Below are positions 7,442 to 17,052 of a stretch of DNA of 64,000 nt, piece by piece (position 1 is the stretch's first letter; the number at the start of each line of letters is the position of its first letter). This stretch comes from Glaciecola sp047637355. GTDB taxonomy: Bacteria; Pseudomonadota; Gammaproteobacteria; Enterobacterales; Alteromonadaceae. The position numbers and the translations under genes are program-made. The DNA lies in NCBI GenBank assembly GCA_047637355.1, contig JBLIKA010000002.1:35554-99553 (forward strand), given 5' to 3'. Below the pieces are notes generated by a model. The model saw only the letters and a list, made by a program, of their open reading frames with translations. It had not been told where the DNA came from and ran no database searches.

Positions 7442-9750
7442 TCGTTATTTGCTTCTTCAACTTGTTGGTCGGAATTTTTTGGCCCACCAGCTGCTTTTGA
7501 ATACTCTATTTCAACTGAGTCTACCCGTTGCAGTCCCCGTGGTAACTTGTTCCCTCTGCGGCCACGTTCGCCTTGGTAATGAGTTAGGTCATTAGCAGTT
7601 AAGGTCATTCCTCGCTTACCTGCAAACACCTTAATATCAGCGCCGTCAGGTACAACGGTTAATACCGTTAAATACTCTTCCCTAGTTTTGACTTTAGCAG
7701 ACGGAATGTTTATTAACTTATTGCCTTTACCTTTACTTAACACCGGTAAGTCTTTGAGTGGGAACAGCAACATTCTACCTTCATTGGAAATGCATAAGCA
7801 CCAGTCAGTTTGCACATTGGTGACCGCTTGCGGGCGAATAACTTTTGCTGCGCTTGGCAATGAAACAAACGCTTTACCTGCTTTAGCCTTACTTAGCATG
7901 TCAGAAAACTTACCAACAAATCCATAACCGGCATCGGAGCCAAAGAGGTATTGTTGATCATCGGCAGCCATGACGACATGTTCTATATTTTCACCACCCA
8001 CAATGCTAAAGCGCCCGGTTAAAGGTTCACCCTGACTTCTAGCTGAAGGCAATGCGTGTGCGTCACAAGAAAATGTTCGACCTGAGGAGTCAATAAAAGC
8101 GACAAGTTGCGTACTTCGGCCTTTGGCACTGCAAAGGAATTTATCACTCGATTTGTAACTTAGACCTTCGACATCAATGTCATGGCCTTTTGCACAGCGC
8201 GCCCAACCTTTATCGGAAACCACGACAGTGACAGCTTCAGATGGAACAAGCTCTTTCTCAGAAATGGCTTTTGATTCTGCGCGCTCAACAATAGGACTGC
8301 GACGGTCATCACCATAAGTTTGTGCATCTGCTAAAAGTTCTTTCTTGATAAGTGTTTTTAAGCGACGCTCAGAACCCAATAACAACTGTAAACCGTCTCG
8401 CTCTTTAGCTAACTCTTCTTGCTCACCCGTTATCTTAAATTCTTCAAGCTTCGCTAAGTGACGGAGTTTTAATTCAAGGATAGCTTCAGCTTGGGTATCT
8501 GTGAGTGTAAACCTCTCCATCAAGAAAGGCTTGGGTTTGTCTTCTGTACGAATAATGTGAATAACTTCATCAATATTCAAAAATGCAATGAGCAAACCTT
8601 CAAGAATGTGTAGGCGCGCAAGTATTTTGTCTAATCGATATTGCAAACGGCGCGTTACAGTATCTTTTCTGAATACTAGCCATTCGGTTAAAATAGAGCG
8701 CAGGTCTTTAACTTGTGGACGGCCATCAAGACCTATCATGTTGATGTTTACGCGGTAGCTCTTTTCTAAATCGGTTGTTGCAAATAAGTGCTGCATAAGC
8801 TGATGAATATCAACGCGATTAGAACGTGGTGTAATTAACAAACGCGTTGGATTTTCATGATCTGATTCGTCACGTAAATCGCTAACCATTGGCAATTTTT
8901 TAGCCTGCATTTGACCCGCGATTTGCTCTAGCACTTTACCACCAGAAACCTGGTGGGGAAGCGCGGTAACTATAATATCTCCACTTTCTTCATGGTAAAC
9001 GGCACGCATTTTAATTGAACCACGGCCTGTTTCATAAATTTTTTGTATGTCACTGCGCGGGGTAATAATTTCAGCGTCAGTTGGGTAATCAGGACCTTGT
9101 ACATGCTCTAACAATTCGCTCAGTTCAGCACGACTATTATCGAGTAGCAATGCACAAGCATTGGCTACTTCACGCACATTATGAGGAGGAACATCGGTCG
9201 CCATACCAACGGCAATACCTGTAATACCATTAAGCAGAATATGCGGAAGCCGCGCTGGTAAGACCTTGGGTTCGTTTAGAGTACCGTCAAAGTTTGGCTG
9301 CCAGTCTGCGGTACCTTGGCCTAATTCAGTCAATAATATTTCACTGAATTTGCTAAGTCGCGATTCCGTATAGCGCATGGCAGCAAAAGATTTAGGATCG
9401 TCGGGTGCGCCCCAGTTACCTTGGCCATCAACTAATGGATATCGATATGAAAACGGCTGCGCCATTAGCACCATTGCTTCATAACACGCCGAATCACCAT
9501 GTGGGTGAAACTTACCTAAAACATCACCTACCGTTCTTGCTGACTTTTTATATTTGGCGTTGTTACTTAGGCCAAGCTCAGACATAGCGTATATAATTCG
9601 CCTTTGCACAGGTTTAAGCCCGTCACCGACATGCGGTAATGCTCTGTCCATGATGACATACATGGAATAGTTAAGGTATGCGTCTTCAGCAAACCGACTT
9701 AACGGTAGTTGTTCAATACCGTCAGTATTAATGGTTATTTCATTGCTCAT
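7423..9750 (-). CDS. parC: DNA topoisomerase IV subunit A
   Basis: Breakage-reunion subunit of topoisomerase IV, needed for chromosome decatenation together with ParE (not in the window). At 775 residues it is close to the E. coli protein. The catalytic Tyr127 lies in AAMRYTESRLSKF, and the quinolone region HPHGDSACYEAM keeps the wild-type Ser87 and Glu91. A C-terminal beta-pinwheel follows (from about 500). The tail is acidic and Asn-rich. ATG 9750 gives the usual ParC N-terminus. The neighbouring hybrid kinase is divergent; its longest frame would overlap parC, but a shorter start is preferred. Confidence 0.97.
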   Translation of the reverse strand: MSNEITINTDGIEQLPLSRFAEDAYLNYSMYVIMDRALPHVGDGLKPVQRRIIYAMSELGLSNNAKYKKSARTVGDVLGKFHPHGDSACYEAMVLMAQPFSYRYPLVDGQGNWGAPDDPKSFAAMRYTESRLSKFSEILLTELGQGTADWQPNFDGTLNEPKVLPARLPHILLNGITGIAVGMATDVPPHNVREVANACALLLDNSRAELSELLEHVQGPDYPTDAEIITPRSDIQKIYETGRGSIKMRAVYHEESGDIIVTALPHQVSGGKVLEQIAGQMQAKKLPMVSDLRDESDHENPTRLLITPRSNRVDIHQLMQHLFATTDLEKSYRVNINMIGLDGRPQVKDLRSILTEWLVFRKDTVTRRLQYRLDKILARLHILEGLLIAFLNIDEVIHIIRTEDKPKPFLMERFTLTDTQAEAILELKLRHLAKLEEFKITGEQEELAKERDGLQLLLGSERRLKTLIKKELLADAQTYGDDRRSPIVERAESKAISEKELVPSEAVTVVVSDKGWARCAKGHDIDVEGLSYKSSDKFLCSAKGRSTQLVAFIDSSGRTFSCDAHALPSARSQGEPLTGRFSIVGGENIEHVVMAADDQQYLFGSDAGYGFVGKFSDMLSKAKAGKAFVSLPSAAKVIRPQAVTNVQTDWCLCISNEGRMLLFPLKDLPVLSKGKGNKLINIPSAKVKTREEYLTVLTVVPDGADIKVFAGKRGMTLTANDLTHYQGERGRRGNKLPRGLQRVDSVEIEYSKAAGGPKNSDQQVEEANNDEPTND

Positions 9751-9809
9751 AATCGACTTTTATTTATTTTTATTGGATAAAATCAAAAAACTGCTCCGTT
9801 ACTATGCCA

Positions 9810-9838
9810 TTGACTGGCTAACAGACTGTACATATGAT
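9810..9838 (+). promoter_or_regulatory. Near-consensus sigma-70 promoter for the hybrid sensor kinase
   Basis: TTGACT (9810-9815), a 17-base spacer and TATGAT (9833-9838): five of six matches in each hexamer. Transcription would begin near 9845, downstream of the ATG at 9731, which supports the GTG at 9899 as the kinase start. Confidence 0.7.
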
Positions 9839-9898
9839 GGCGCAGAATCTATATTAGCATCATGGTATATTATTTTTGCATTAAGCATAACAATTCTT

Positions 9899-12800
9899 GT
9901 GTGTAAACTCATAAAAACACGCGCCTTATTGGCGTTGACGCTACTAGTCTTAGCATTTTATGCACAAGCAACTGAGACTATCAAACTAACAAACGATTCA
10001 TCTGAAGTGGATATTTCGTCTGTTATTGCTGTATACCCTCAACAAGGCCGAGCCTTGAGCTTTGATGAGTTCAAATTAAGCCGCACTAATCTCTCTTCTG
10101 AGAATTACGACATCCCTAATTATGGTTTTAATCCTACGGGGGTTTGGTTGTATGGCGAAGTAACTAACTTATCCGACGACCGCAACTGGATTATTAATAT
10201 TAACTTCTCTCAACTGGACCAAGTCGATTTCTACCTAGTATCGAATAAGGAAGTGCTGGAAAAAATCAGTGGTGGTCGAGAGCAAGGCAGTCAATTCTAT
10301 CGCACTCCAACATTTAGGGTGATGCTCGAGAATGAACGGACATATCAAATCTACTTATTCGTCAAAGCTAAACGCAATCCCATGATTGCTCCGGTAAGAT
10401 TGATGAGTGAGAAACAGCTTCAGCATGAGACTCTCTTAGATTATTTAATTTGGGGGATTTTCTATGGCGCCTTGCTGGTCACTGCTCTTTATTGCATAGG
10501 CGTACTGATCGATAAAAGAGAGCTGAGTGCAATTGTGTTGTTTACTATTGTTTGCCTATTATTTTTGTGGCAAATGGTATGGAGCGGACATGTGCAGTTA
10601 TTACCGAAACAATGGCATGCATTGAGCTTTTTTAAAAGCGCAGACATGCTTCTAACCATCGTTTGTGGGGCAGCGAGTTTATTTACACTAACATTTTTGC
10701 CTAAACCGACTAGCTTTAGTGCAAGCTATTTAGGGTTAAAACTACTATTTTTAATACTTACACTGACATTTATTATTGTGTTATTCGGTTGGTTTAGCGA
10801 ATTTGAACAAGCCATCCTTATTCTAATCGTTGGGTTTCTCGCGCTACTTGCGAACATAATGTTCACGATAAGAAATATAATCCACGCATTTTCACCTGCC
10901 AAAATAGTATTGGCCGGTTGGCTTTTTTTAGCCTTCGGCTCACTTGTCAGCTCACTATTTATTGTTGGTAAGTTACCTGTTAACTATTTTACAACCTACG
11001 TATTTCAAGCTGCATTATTGGCACAAACCTTATGTTTTGTGTTAGCCATCATTCTAAAAGTTAGATTTAGTCTCGAATTGGAAATCCGTCAAGCATCAAA
11101 CGATGCCGAAAACAATTTTCTGCTCATTGAAGAGCAAAACGTTCATTTGCATATCGCTCGCAGAGAGGCAGTCAAGGCGAGCGATGTTAAGAGTCGGTTT
11201 TTAGCAAACATGTCACATGAAATTCGAACACCATTGAATGCCATTATTGGCTTTAGCCAAGAGCTGAAAAGCAGCACCAATGAAACCGAACGCGATGAAC
11301 ATATACACATTATCAACAACGCTGCGTCTGACTTATTGACTATTGTGAATGACATCCTCGACTTTTCTAAGATGGAAGCCGGTAAACTGACTATTAATCA
11401 AAAGCCATTTTCGCCACTCGACATATTCGAAGATATTGCAAGCTTAATTGCGAAGCCTGCCCATTTGAAACAATTAGAGTTCATGTTTGATATTGATACA
11501 CTGCCTTCGATGTTAATAGGTGACAGCTTTAAGCTAAAACAGTTGGTATGTAATCTATTAAATAACGCTTTAAAATTCACCAACTACGGACACATAATCT
11601 TGCGGGCCAAATCGTTACCAGTTGGGGATGACAATTACATGTTGTATATTGAAGTTGAGGATACGGGCATAGGTATCAGTAATGCTGACAAAAATAAATT
11701 ATTTAAACCCTTCAATCAACTTGATGACGAATTAAATAGATCCTTTCAAGGGACTGGCTTAGGTTTAGTTATATGCCAAGAACTTACATTTTTAATGCGA
11801 GGCAGTATTGAAGTTGAGAGCCATTACTCAAAAGGAAGTAAATTTAAGATAAACCTGCCGTTTAAAGCACTTGATTGTCAAGAAATACCAACTGCACAGA
11901 ATCACTTTGAAGCAAAAAAAGCTGGTATTTATGACCCTATCCCGCAAAGTAGAAAAATGACATGCAGACTGCTTAAGAGTCTCGGTTTTGACACTTACAC
12001 ATTCGATTCATTAGCGGCTTTTGAACAGACGGACACGTCATTTGACTATATTTTCGCCTCTGTGCCAATGCGATATATAGCGCACAGGACAAGCATTATT
12101 AATCGTTTGTTAAAAATTAAATCTCACAAAACTGCACTTATATTTTCTGGCCCCCCGCCTGAGGACCACCAAATTCGCCTGGGAGTTAATCAGCCTGCAG
12201 TAATTCGCTCACCATTAACTTTAAAAAATATTAACGAGCTAAACAAAGCATCTATTGAGTCCGCTGAAAAAAGTGTTAAGTCAGGGGTGAAGTCACTGCC
12301 GCCAGCACGAATTTTAGCGGTAGACGATATGGCTTTAAATTTAAAACTGCTGGATACATGGTTAAAAGACTCGCCGATAACACTTGATACAGCCTCTTGT
12401 GGTGCTGACGCCCTCAGTTTGTGTAAGCAAAACGAATATGACCTCATATTGATGGATATCCAAATGCCAACCATGGATGGGCTTCAAGCAACAAAGCATA
12501 TTCGACAAACTGAACTCAATATGGGAACACCTATTATTGCAATCACGGCACATGCATTACCAGAAGAGAAAGAACGCTTTATGTCTTCGGGAATGGACGA
12601 CTACCTGCCCAAGCCGGTTAATTTAGATACCTTAGTTAACACTATTAGAATCTGGTGCCAAGGAGGTGGGTTTAGCGAAACCGAAAACGTCTCAATAAAT
12701 TGGCAAATTGCAATTACCAAAGCACATGGCAACGAAGAAGGTGCTCGTGATTTTCTTGAAGGATTTATCGCTATATTGCCCCAGAGCATGGTTGATATAT

Positions 12801-13069
12801 TGTTACACTGGCAAAAACAAGATTTTGAATCATTGCAACAGTGTATTCATAGACTGCATGGCGCTAGTGCATATACCGGAGCCACTAGTTTTCAAAAAAT
12901 ATGCTACGAAACTGAAAGTAATTTAAAACGACAGCAGTACGATGCATTGAAAGGATTAATCTCGACCCTTCTTGTGGAGGCCGAGGCTATTCTAGAACAT
13001 TGGCGCAATATAAAAGCAGAGATGGATAGCACGGAAGCACTTGTAAGCACTATCCAAGAGACTTTATAA
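9899..13069 (+). CDS. Hybrid sensor histidine kinase (7TM-DISM, HisKA, HATPase, REC, Hpt)
   Basis: Membrane phosphorelay kinase of 1056 residues from GTG 9899. Order: signal peptide (MCKLIKTR then a hydrophobic run ending AYAQA-like at FYAQA), periplasmic 7TMR-DISM extracellular domain (about 25-170), seven-helix DISM membrane region (about 185-385), coiled linker, HisKA with phospho-acceptor His440 in FLANMSHEIRTPLNAI, HATPase (DTGIGIS, GTGLGLVICQ), a degenerate receiver lacking a clear Asp, a canonical receiver (Asp853 in LMDIQMP) and an Hpt domain (His987 in HRLHGAS). The layout is that of BarA-type tripartite kinases, but the input domain differs. An ATG at 9731 in frame would overlap parC and lie upstream of the promoter, and would bury the signal peptide. 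The ligand is unknown; DISM sensors often bind carbohydrates. Confidence 0.85.
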   Translation: MCKLIKTRALLALTLLVLAFYAQATETIKLTNDSSEVDISSVIAVYPQQGRALSFDEFKLSRTNLSSENYDIPNYGFNPTGVWLYGEVTNLSDDRNWIININFSQLDQVDFYLVSNKEVLEKISGGREQGSQFYRTPTFRVMLENERTYQIYLFVKAKRNPMIAPVRLMSEKQLQHETLLDYLIWGIFYGALLVTALYCIGVLIDKRELSAIVLFTIVCLLFLWQMVWSGHVQLLPKQWHALSFFKSADMLLTIVCGAASLFTLTFLPKPTSFSASYLGLKLLFLILTLTFIIVLFGWFSEFEQAILILIVGFLALLANIMFTIRNIIHAFSPAKIVLAGWLFLAFGSLVSSLFIVGKLPVNYFTTYVFQAALLAQTLCFVLAIILKVRFSLELEIRQASNDAENNFLLIEEQNVHLHIARREAVKASDVKSRFLANMSHEIRTPLNAIIGFSQELKSSTNETERDEHIHIINNAASDLLTIVNDILDFSKMEAGKLTINQKPFSPLDIFEDIASLIAKPAHLKQLEFMFDIDTLPSMLIGDSFKLKQLVCNLLNNALKFTNYGHIILRAKSLPVGDDNYMLYIEVEDTGIGISNADKNKLFKPFNQLDDELNRSFQGTGLGLVICQELTFLMRGSIEVESHYSKGSKFKINLPFKALDCQEIPTAQNHFEAKKAGIYDPIPQSRKMTCRLLKSLGFDTYTFDSLAAFEQTDTSFDYIFASVPMRYIAHRTSIINRLLKIKSHKTALIFSGPPPEDHQIRLGVNQPAVIRSPLTLKNINELNKASIESAEKSVKSGVKSLPPARILAVDDMALNLKLLDTWLKDSPITLDTASCGADALSLCKQNEYDLILMDIQMPTMDGLQATKHIRQTELNMGTPIIAITAHALPEEKERFMSSGMDDYLPKPVNLDTLVNTIRIWCQGGGFSETENVSINWQIAITKAHGNEEGARDFLEGFIAILPQSMVDILLHWQKQDFESLQQCIHRLHGASAYTGATSFQKICYETESNLKRQQYDALKGLISTLLVEAEAILEHWRNIKAEMDSTEALVSTIQETL

Positions 13070-13117
13070 TATTCCTGCGAGCTTCTTGACCGCTAGAAAT
13101 ACTCAACATTAAACTGG

Positions 13118-13801
13118 TCATAACTTCGACGCTGCTTGGCAATCTTTTAGCAAGGAAATAAACTTCGCCGCATCCCTATCAATTTCGTTGGTCGAGATAA
13201 AAATATCGTAGCCTAACTGACTCCGCAGCTTTCCCATTCTGTTACCAAACATTGCAGATACACCTTTAATTGTTTCACCGCTAGCACGCAAAAACTTTTC
13301 GTCCTCAATCATATCGGCACCATAACATCGCCCTGAGGCACAGTTCGGATCACGATTTTGCATAGTCAATGGACGTTGTTCCATCAATAAATACGTAATT
13401 AATCGCGGTGAAATCTCATCAAGGAAAGTATCTGCATTGCGCAGTTTAAAGCCAATCATTTCTAGTTCAATCTGCTCTACGCCTTTGGTGATTCGAGGCA
13501 CATCGATACGCTGGATGTTTTCCCATGAAATACGCCATTTGCCACGTCTGTGATAGTAAATGATGTGTTCGCGAGTTAACTCAAGGCTATGTTTTGGCTC
13601 TTTTAGTTTAAAAAAACCAATGATAAGGCCGACAATACCTCCGCTGATAATAAATACACCAGGCAGAAACAATAGCGTTGGTAACAGGATGCACATAAAC
13701 GCACCAGCGGCAATCAAGCCAGATCCAATGAGAATTGAAGTCATCGCATTGTGAGATGACGCAGCTTTAATGAAAATGGATTCGGATTCAGTTCCAGACA
13801 T
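13118..13801 (-). CDS. DUF2982 family membrane protein
   Basis: 227-residue protein resembling the DUF2982 family of alteromonads and vibrios (assignment from memory). Two hydrophobic helices (about 20-45 and 47-65) are followed by a PH-like soluble region (SLELTREHIIYYHRRGKWRISW) and a C-terminal part with NCASGRCYGADM and Gly-Asn-Arg-Met motifs. Its start codon lies 14 bases inside the end of the 41-residue ORF upstream, which in turn overlaps the RND permease stop, so it belongs to the efflux operon. Function unknown; association with the pump is inferred from this coupling only. Confidence 0.6.
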   Translation of the reverse strand: MSGTESESIFIKAASSHNAMTSILIGSGLIAAGAFMCILLPTLLFLPGVFIISGGIVGLIIGFFKLKEPKHSLELTREHIIYYHRRGKWRISWENIQRIDVPRITKGVEQIELEMIGFKLRNADTFLDEISPRLITYLLMEQRPLTMQNRDPNCASGRCYGADMIEDEKFLRASGETIKGVSAMFGNRMGKLRSQLGYDIFISTNEIDRDAAKFISLLKDCQAASKL

Positions 13802-13913
13802 ATAAATAAAACACCAACATAATTAAGCCCCATATCAATATATAACGTGTACGGCGGCAAAAAGCACAATCTGTTTGCCACCATTCTTTAATTTGTTGGA
13901 GAAATTTAGGCAT
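13788..13913 (-). CDS. Small single-helix membrane protein between RND permease and DUF2982
   Basis: A 41-codon frame that overlaps the permease stop by 8 bases at its start and the DUF2982 start by 14 bases at its end. The product begins MPKFLQQIKEWWQ, has a CAFCRR pair of cysteines at 16 and 19, and continues with one hydrophobic helix (YILIWGLIMLVFYLYVW) to the C-terminus. The overlaps, the basic-then-hydrophobic layout (positive-inside) and the ATG start argue that it is translated by coupling. Many RND pumps have small helix partners (AcrZ with AcrB), but no sequence similarity to AcrZ is claimed. Otherwise the gap of about 100 bases would be empty in a tight operon. Confidence 0.5.
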   Translation of the reverse strand: MPKFLQQIKEWWQTDCAFCRRTRYILIWGLIMLVFYLYVWN

Positions 13914-16900
13914 TCGCAGTCTTGTACGCTCGTTTTTGTAATTTTCTATTACGTATTCTACACATCATTGCAATGATTGTCGGAGTGAAAAACAATGACA
14001 ATATAACAGAGAAACCGACACCACCTGCTAACACAACGGCAAGGGGCGGCCAGAAAGAGCCTTGAGAGAATAACAATAAGGGGATTAAGCCTCCCACAGT
14101 GGTGAAAGTTGTCGATAAAATATGGCGACTGCAACTCATCGTTTCCTCAACAATGGCCCTAGTATCACCGCTTTTAGCCTTAGCATTACCATTAATAGCC
14201 GCTATGACTACGATAGAACCGTTAATTGCAACTCCAATCAAACCTGCGCTACCTAGCAGTGGATTAAAACCGATGGGTAAGCCCGATACCCATAAGCTGA
14301 ACATACCTAGTCCAACAGATAATATAGCCACCATTGCGATAACAGCAGCGAACCTCACGCTATTAAAGGTAAGAATTAATACGGTGACCATAAGTACTAA
14401 CAATACAGGCGCGTAAGTCGCTAATTGGCCCAAGGCTTGTTTTTGTTCATCAGCATCTCCCGCCATTTTGAGTCGATAGCCTTTTGGCAGTGCAAAATCT
14501 CCGTTTTCTAACAACTCTCGCAGCTGTTCACTTGCGTCGATAGCAGGAACTCCCGGCAATAAGAACGCTTGTATCTTGTTAACTCGTTCACCGTCCACCC
14601 GAGTTATACCACTAATACTCGGCAGCAGAGTAAATTCGCCTAAAGCAGCCACACCAATACTAGCGTTATTTTGAATCAATGCTTGATTCATTAACGGCAT
14701 CGCGTCGAGTTCTTTCAAATCACTACGTTGCTGCTCGTTTACTCTCACTCTAATTGGCAGCTCCTCCGTGCCTTGTAATACCGAACCGCCAATGGTTCCA
14801 GTTAAGGCTAGTTGCAGTTGCCGAGCAATATCGGTTAATGATAACTGCGCTAGATATGAATCATTTTCAGACACGTCATATTGCAGCTCTGGCTCGCCGG
14901 TGGTAATTGTGGCTATTGTTTGCGTAACCCCAGGAACTTTAGTCATTGCGAACCGGACTCGCTCACCTAATGCGTTAAGTGTGTTGATGTCTGGTCCAAA
15001 TACGTCCACTTCAATTGGTGCTGGTATTGGCGGACCTTGCCCAAACGCTCTTACTACTATTCGCACATTTGGATAAGCATCTTGCAATTCATATTGCAAG
15101 TTGGGTATCAGCACTGCCGCTTCGGAAATGGAATTGGTGGTAATAACCGCATTTGCAAATTCGGGTGAATTGTCTCGTGACATCACTTGGTTATAATAAA
15201 TAGAAGGGGTGGAAGCACCTACTAACCAAGTGACTTGTTTTACTTCTTGTTTATCCCGAATGAGCAAATCAATACTTTGAGCCACATTTTTGGTCGCACT
15301 GATTGAGGAACCATTTGGTAACCACACATAAATTTCAAACTGGTCTCTGTCTGCACTTGGAAAGAAAACGCTTGGTAACTGTTGCGAAAGAACAAAGCCA
15401 GATAAGCAAAAAATAATGATCACTGACAATACGATAAAAGGTTGCTTAATTGCCCTACCCAACAATCGCGAAAATTGATATGACACCGCCGGCATTTGCC
15501 AACCGCGACGGTACCAAGCATGCTCGCTTGTAGCATCTCTGGGTAGGTACCTAGCTGCTAACGCAGCAATAATTGTAAGTGAAATGACTAACGAACCTAG
15601 CAATGCCATTACGACACTGATCGCAATAGCACCAATAAAGTCGCCAATATTTCCAGTTAATAAAAAAATAGGCATGAACCCTAATACCGTTGTTAGCGTC
15701 GAAGCCAATAACGGAGAAAATAGATGTTTCACCGATTTTTCAAGTGCTTGCAATCTCGTAAGACTCTGATCAAGTAGGTTTAATCTGATTTCGTCCGTAA
15801 TTACTATCGCGTTATCAATCAATAAGCCGATCGCAATTATAATTCCAAAAATAGACATTTGGTGAATTTGTTGATCAAAGAAGCTCAGGGAAAAAATCGC
15901 GAACGCAGCACATAATGGCAAAGCAAGACCGACGATCCAACTTGCTTTAGCACCCATAAACACCAGAATAACTAGCATCACAACCACAGAACCAAGTAAC
16001 AAATTTTCGGTCAAATCGCTCAGTCGAGCCTGTGTATACTCATTTTGTTCGAAGACCATGTTGGCTTTCACAGTGCCATCAAACTCATTATTAAAATCTG
16101 TAATTCTTGCTTTAACCGCCTCCGTCCATTGGTCAACCCGGACTGTAGTTTGCATGCGAGCAGCCACGAATATTGTGCGCTTGCCATCGACAATAGCAAA
16201 CTCACGCTCAGGTGTTTGCCAAGACTGCTCAATAGTCGCTACATCTGCTAGCCGCAAATAACTGCCGTCCGCGGCGACTAACGGAATATTCGCAATAATG
16301 TCCAAACTTTCGAGCGGTTGTGCCACTTGTACTCTGATGTTTTTCTGATCTGTTCTTAGTATTCCTGCGGGCAACTTAGAGTCTGCTGTGCGGATGCGAT
16401 CACTCACTTGGCTAACACTCAAACCTACCGAGGCTAGCATTTGAGGGTCTATCGCAACTAAGACCTCCTCTATTGGATTACCGTACAACCGCACAAGCTC
16501 TGTGCCTGGCACGTTGCGTAATCTGTCAACTAGCTCACTAGCGAGCCTTCCTGAAACTGACAATGAAGTAGTCTCGGGCATCTCTGCATCAATGGAAATT
16601 AACATAGTAAACGCAGTTGCTCCGCGCTTATCTTCTAAAATTGGTTTACTTGCACCAACAGGCAGCCTTATCGATGCATTCTCTAGGCTATCCCTGATTT
16701 TTGAAAATATTTGCTGGTTAGTTGAGTTGTCTACCCAATCTTGCAATTCAACCTGTACGCTGGAGAAGCCCGCTTTTGATGTAGACTTAATTTCCTTAAT
16801 TTCATATAACTCGCGCAGCTCATCTTCGAGTACGTCAGAAACTAAAGCTTCAACTCGTTCAGCGGAGGCGCCGGGGTAGGATGTAAGAATAATGACATTT

Positions 16901-17049
16901 CGTAAATCGATTCGCGGGTCTTCAAGACGCGGCAAAGTCGCCACTGCCGATAAACCGGCGACAAGAATAATAATGATGCTTAGAGCAAGCAAATGTCCTC
17001 TACGAAAGAAAGTCGTATACCAGGATGAATTATGTTGTGCATTTGACAT
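13906..17049 (-). CDS. RND efflux transporter permease subunit
   Basis: 1047-residue inner-membrane proton/drug antiporter of the hydrophobe-amphiphile RND family. It has the first membrane helix at about 15-38, a large periplasmic loop, a six-helix bundle (about 330-540) with GLLIDNAIVITDE, the second periplasmic loop and the last helix bundle with GVAINGSIVVIAAINGN. The proton-relay Asp appears in LIDNAIVITDE, where AcrB-type pumps have DDAIVVVE. It follows its adaptor by 3 bases. No outer-membrane TolC gene is in the operon, so a general TolC is presumably used. Substrate cannot be told. Regulation by the divergent TetR protein is likely. Confidence 0.93.
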   Translation of the reverse strand: MSNAQHNSSWYTTFFRRGHLLALSIIIILVAGLSAVATLPRLEDPRIDLRNVIILTSYPGASAERVEALVSDVLEDELRELYEIKEIKSTSKAGFSSVQVELQDWVDNSTNQQIFSKIRDSLENASIRLPVGASKPILEDKRGATAFTMLISIDAEMPETTSLSVSGRLASELVDRLRNVPGTELVRLYGNPIEEVLVAIDPQMLASVGLSVSQVSDRIRTADSKLPAGILRTDQKNIRVQVAQPLESLDIIANIPLVAADGSYLRLADVATIEQSWQTPEREFAIVDGKRTIFVAARMQTTVRVDQWTEAVKARITDFNNEFDGTVKANMVFEQNEYTQARLSDLTENLLLGSVVVMLVILVFMGAKASWIVGLALPLCAAFAIFSLSFFDQQIHQMSIFGIIIAIGLLIDNAIVITDEIRLNLLDQSLTRLQALEKSVKHLFSPLLASTLTTVLGFMPIFLLTGNIGDFIGAIAISVVMALLGSLVISLTIIAALAARYLPRDATSEHAWYRRGWQMPAVSYQFSRLLGRAIKQPFIVLSVIIIFCLSGFVLSQQLPSVFFPSADRDQFEIYVWLPNGSSISATKNVAQSIDLLIRDKQEVKQVTWLVGASTPSIYYNQVMSRDNSPEFANAVITTNSISEAAVLIPNLQYELQDAYPNVRIVVRAFGQGPPIPAPIEVDVFGPDINTLNALGERVRFAMTKVPGVTQTIATITTGEPELQYDVSENDSYLAQLSLTDIARQLQLALTGTIGGSVLQGTEELPIRVRVNEQQRSDLKELDAMPLMNQALIQNNASIGVAALGEFTLLPSISGITRVDGERVNKIQAFLLPGVPAIDASEQLRELLENGDFALPKGYRLKMAGDADEQKQALGQLATYAPVLLVLMVTVLILTFNSVRFAAVIAMVAILSVGLGMFSLWVSGLPIGFNPLLGSAGLIGVAINGSIVVIAAINGNAKAKSGDTRAIVEETMSCSRHILSTTFTTVGGLIPLLLFSQGSFWPPLAVVLAGGVGFSVILSLFFTPTIIAMMCRIRNRKLQKRAYKTANA

Positions 17050-17052
17050 TAT

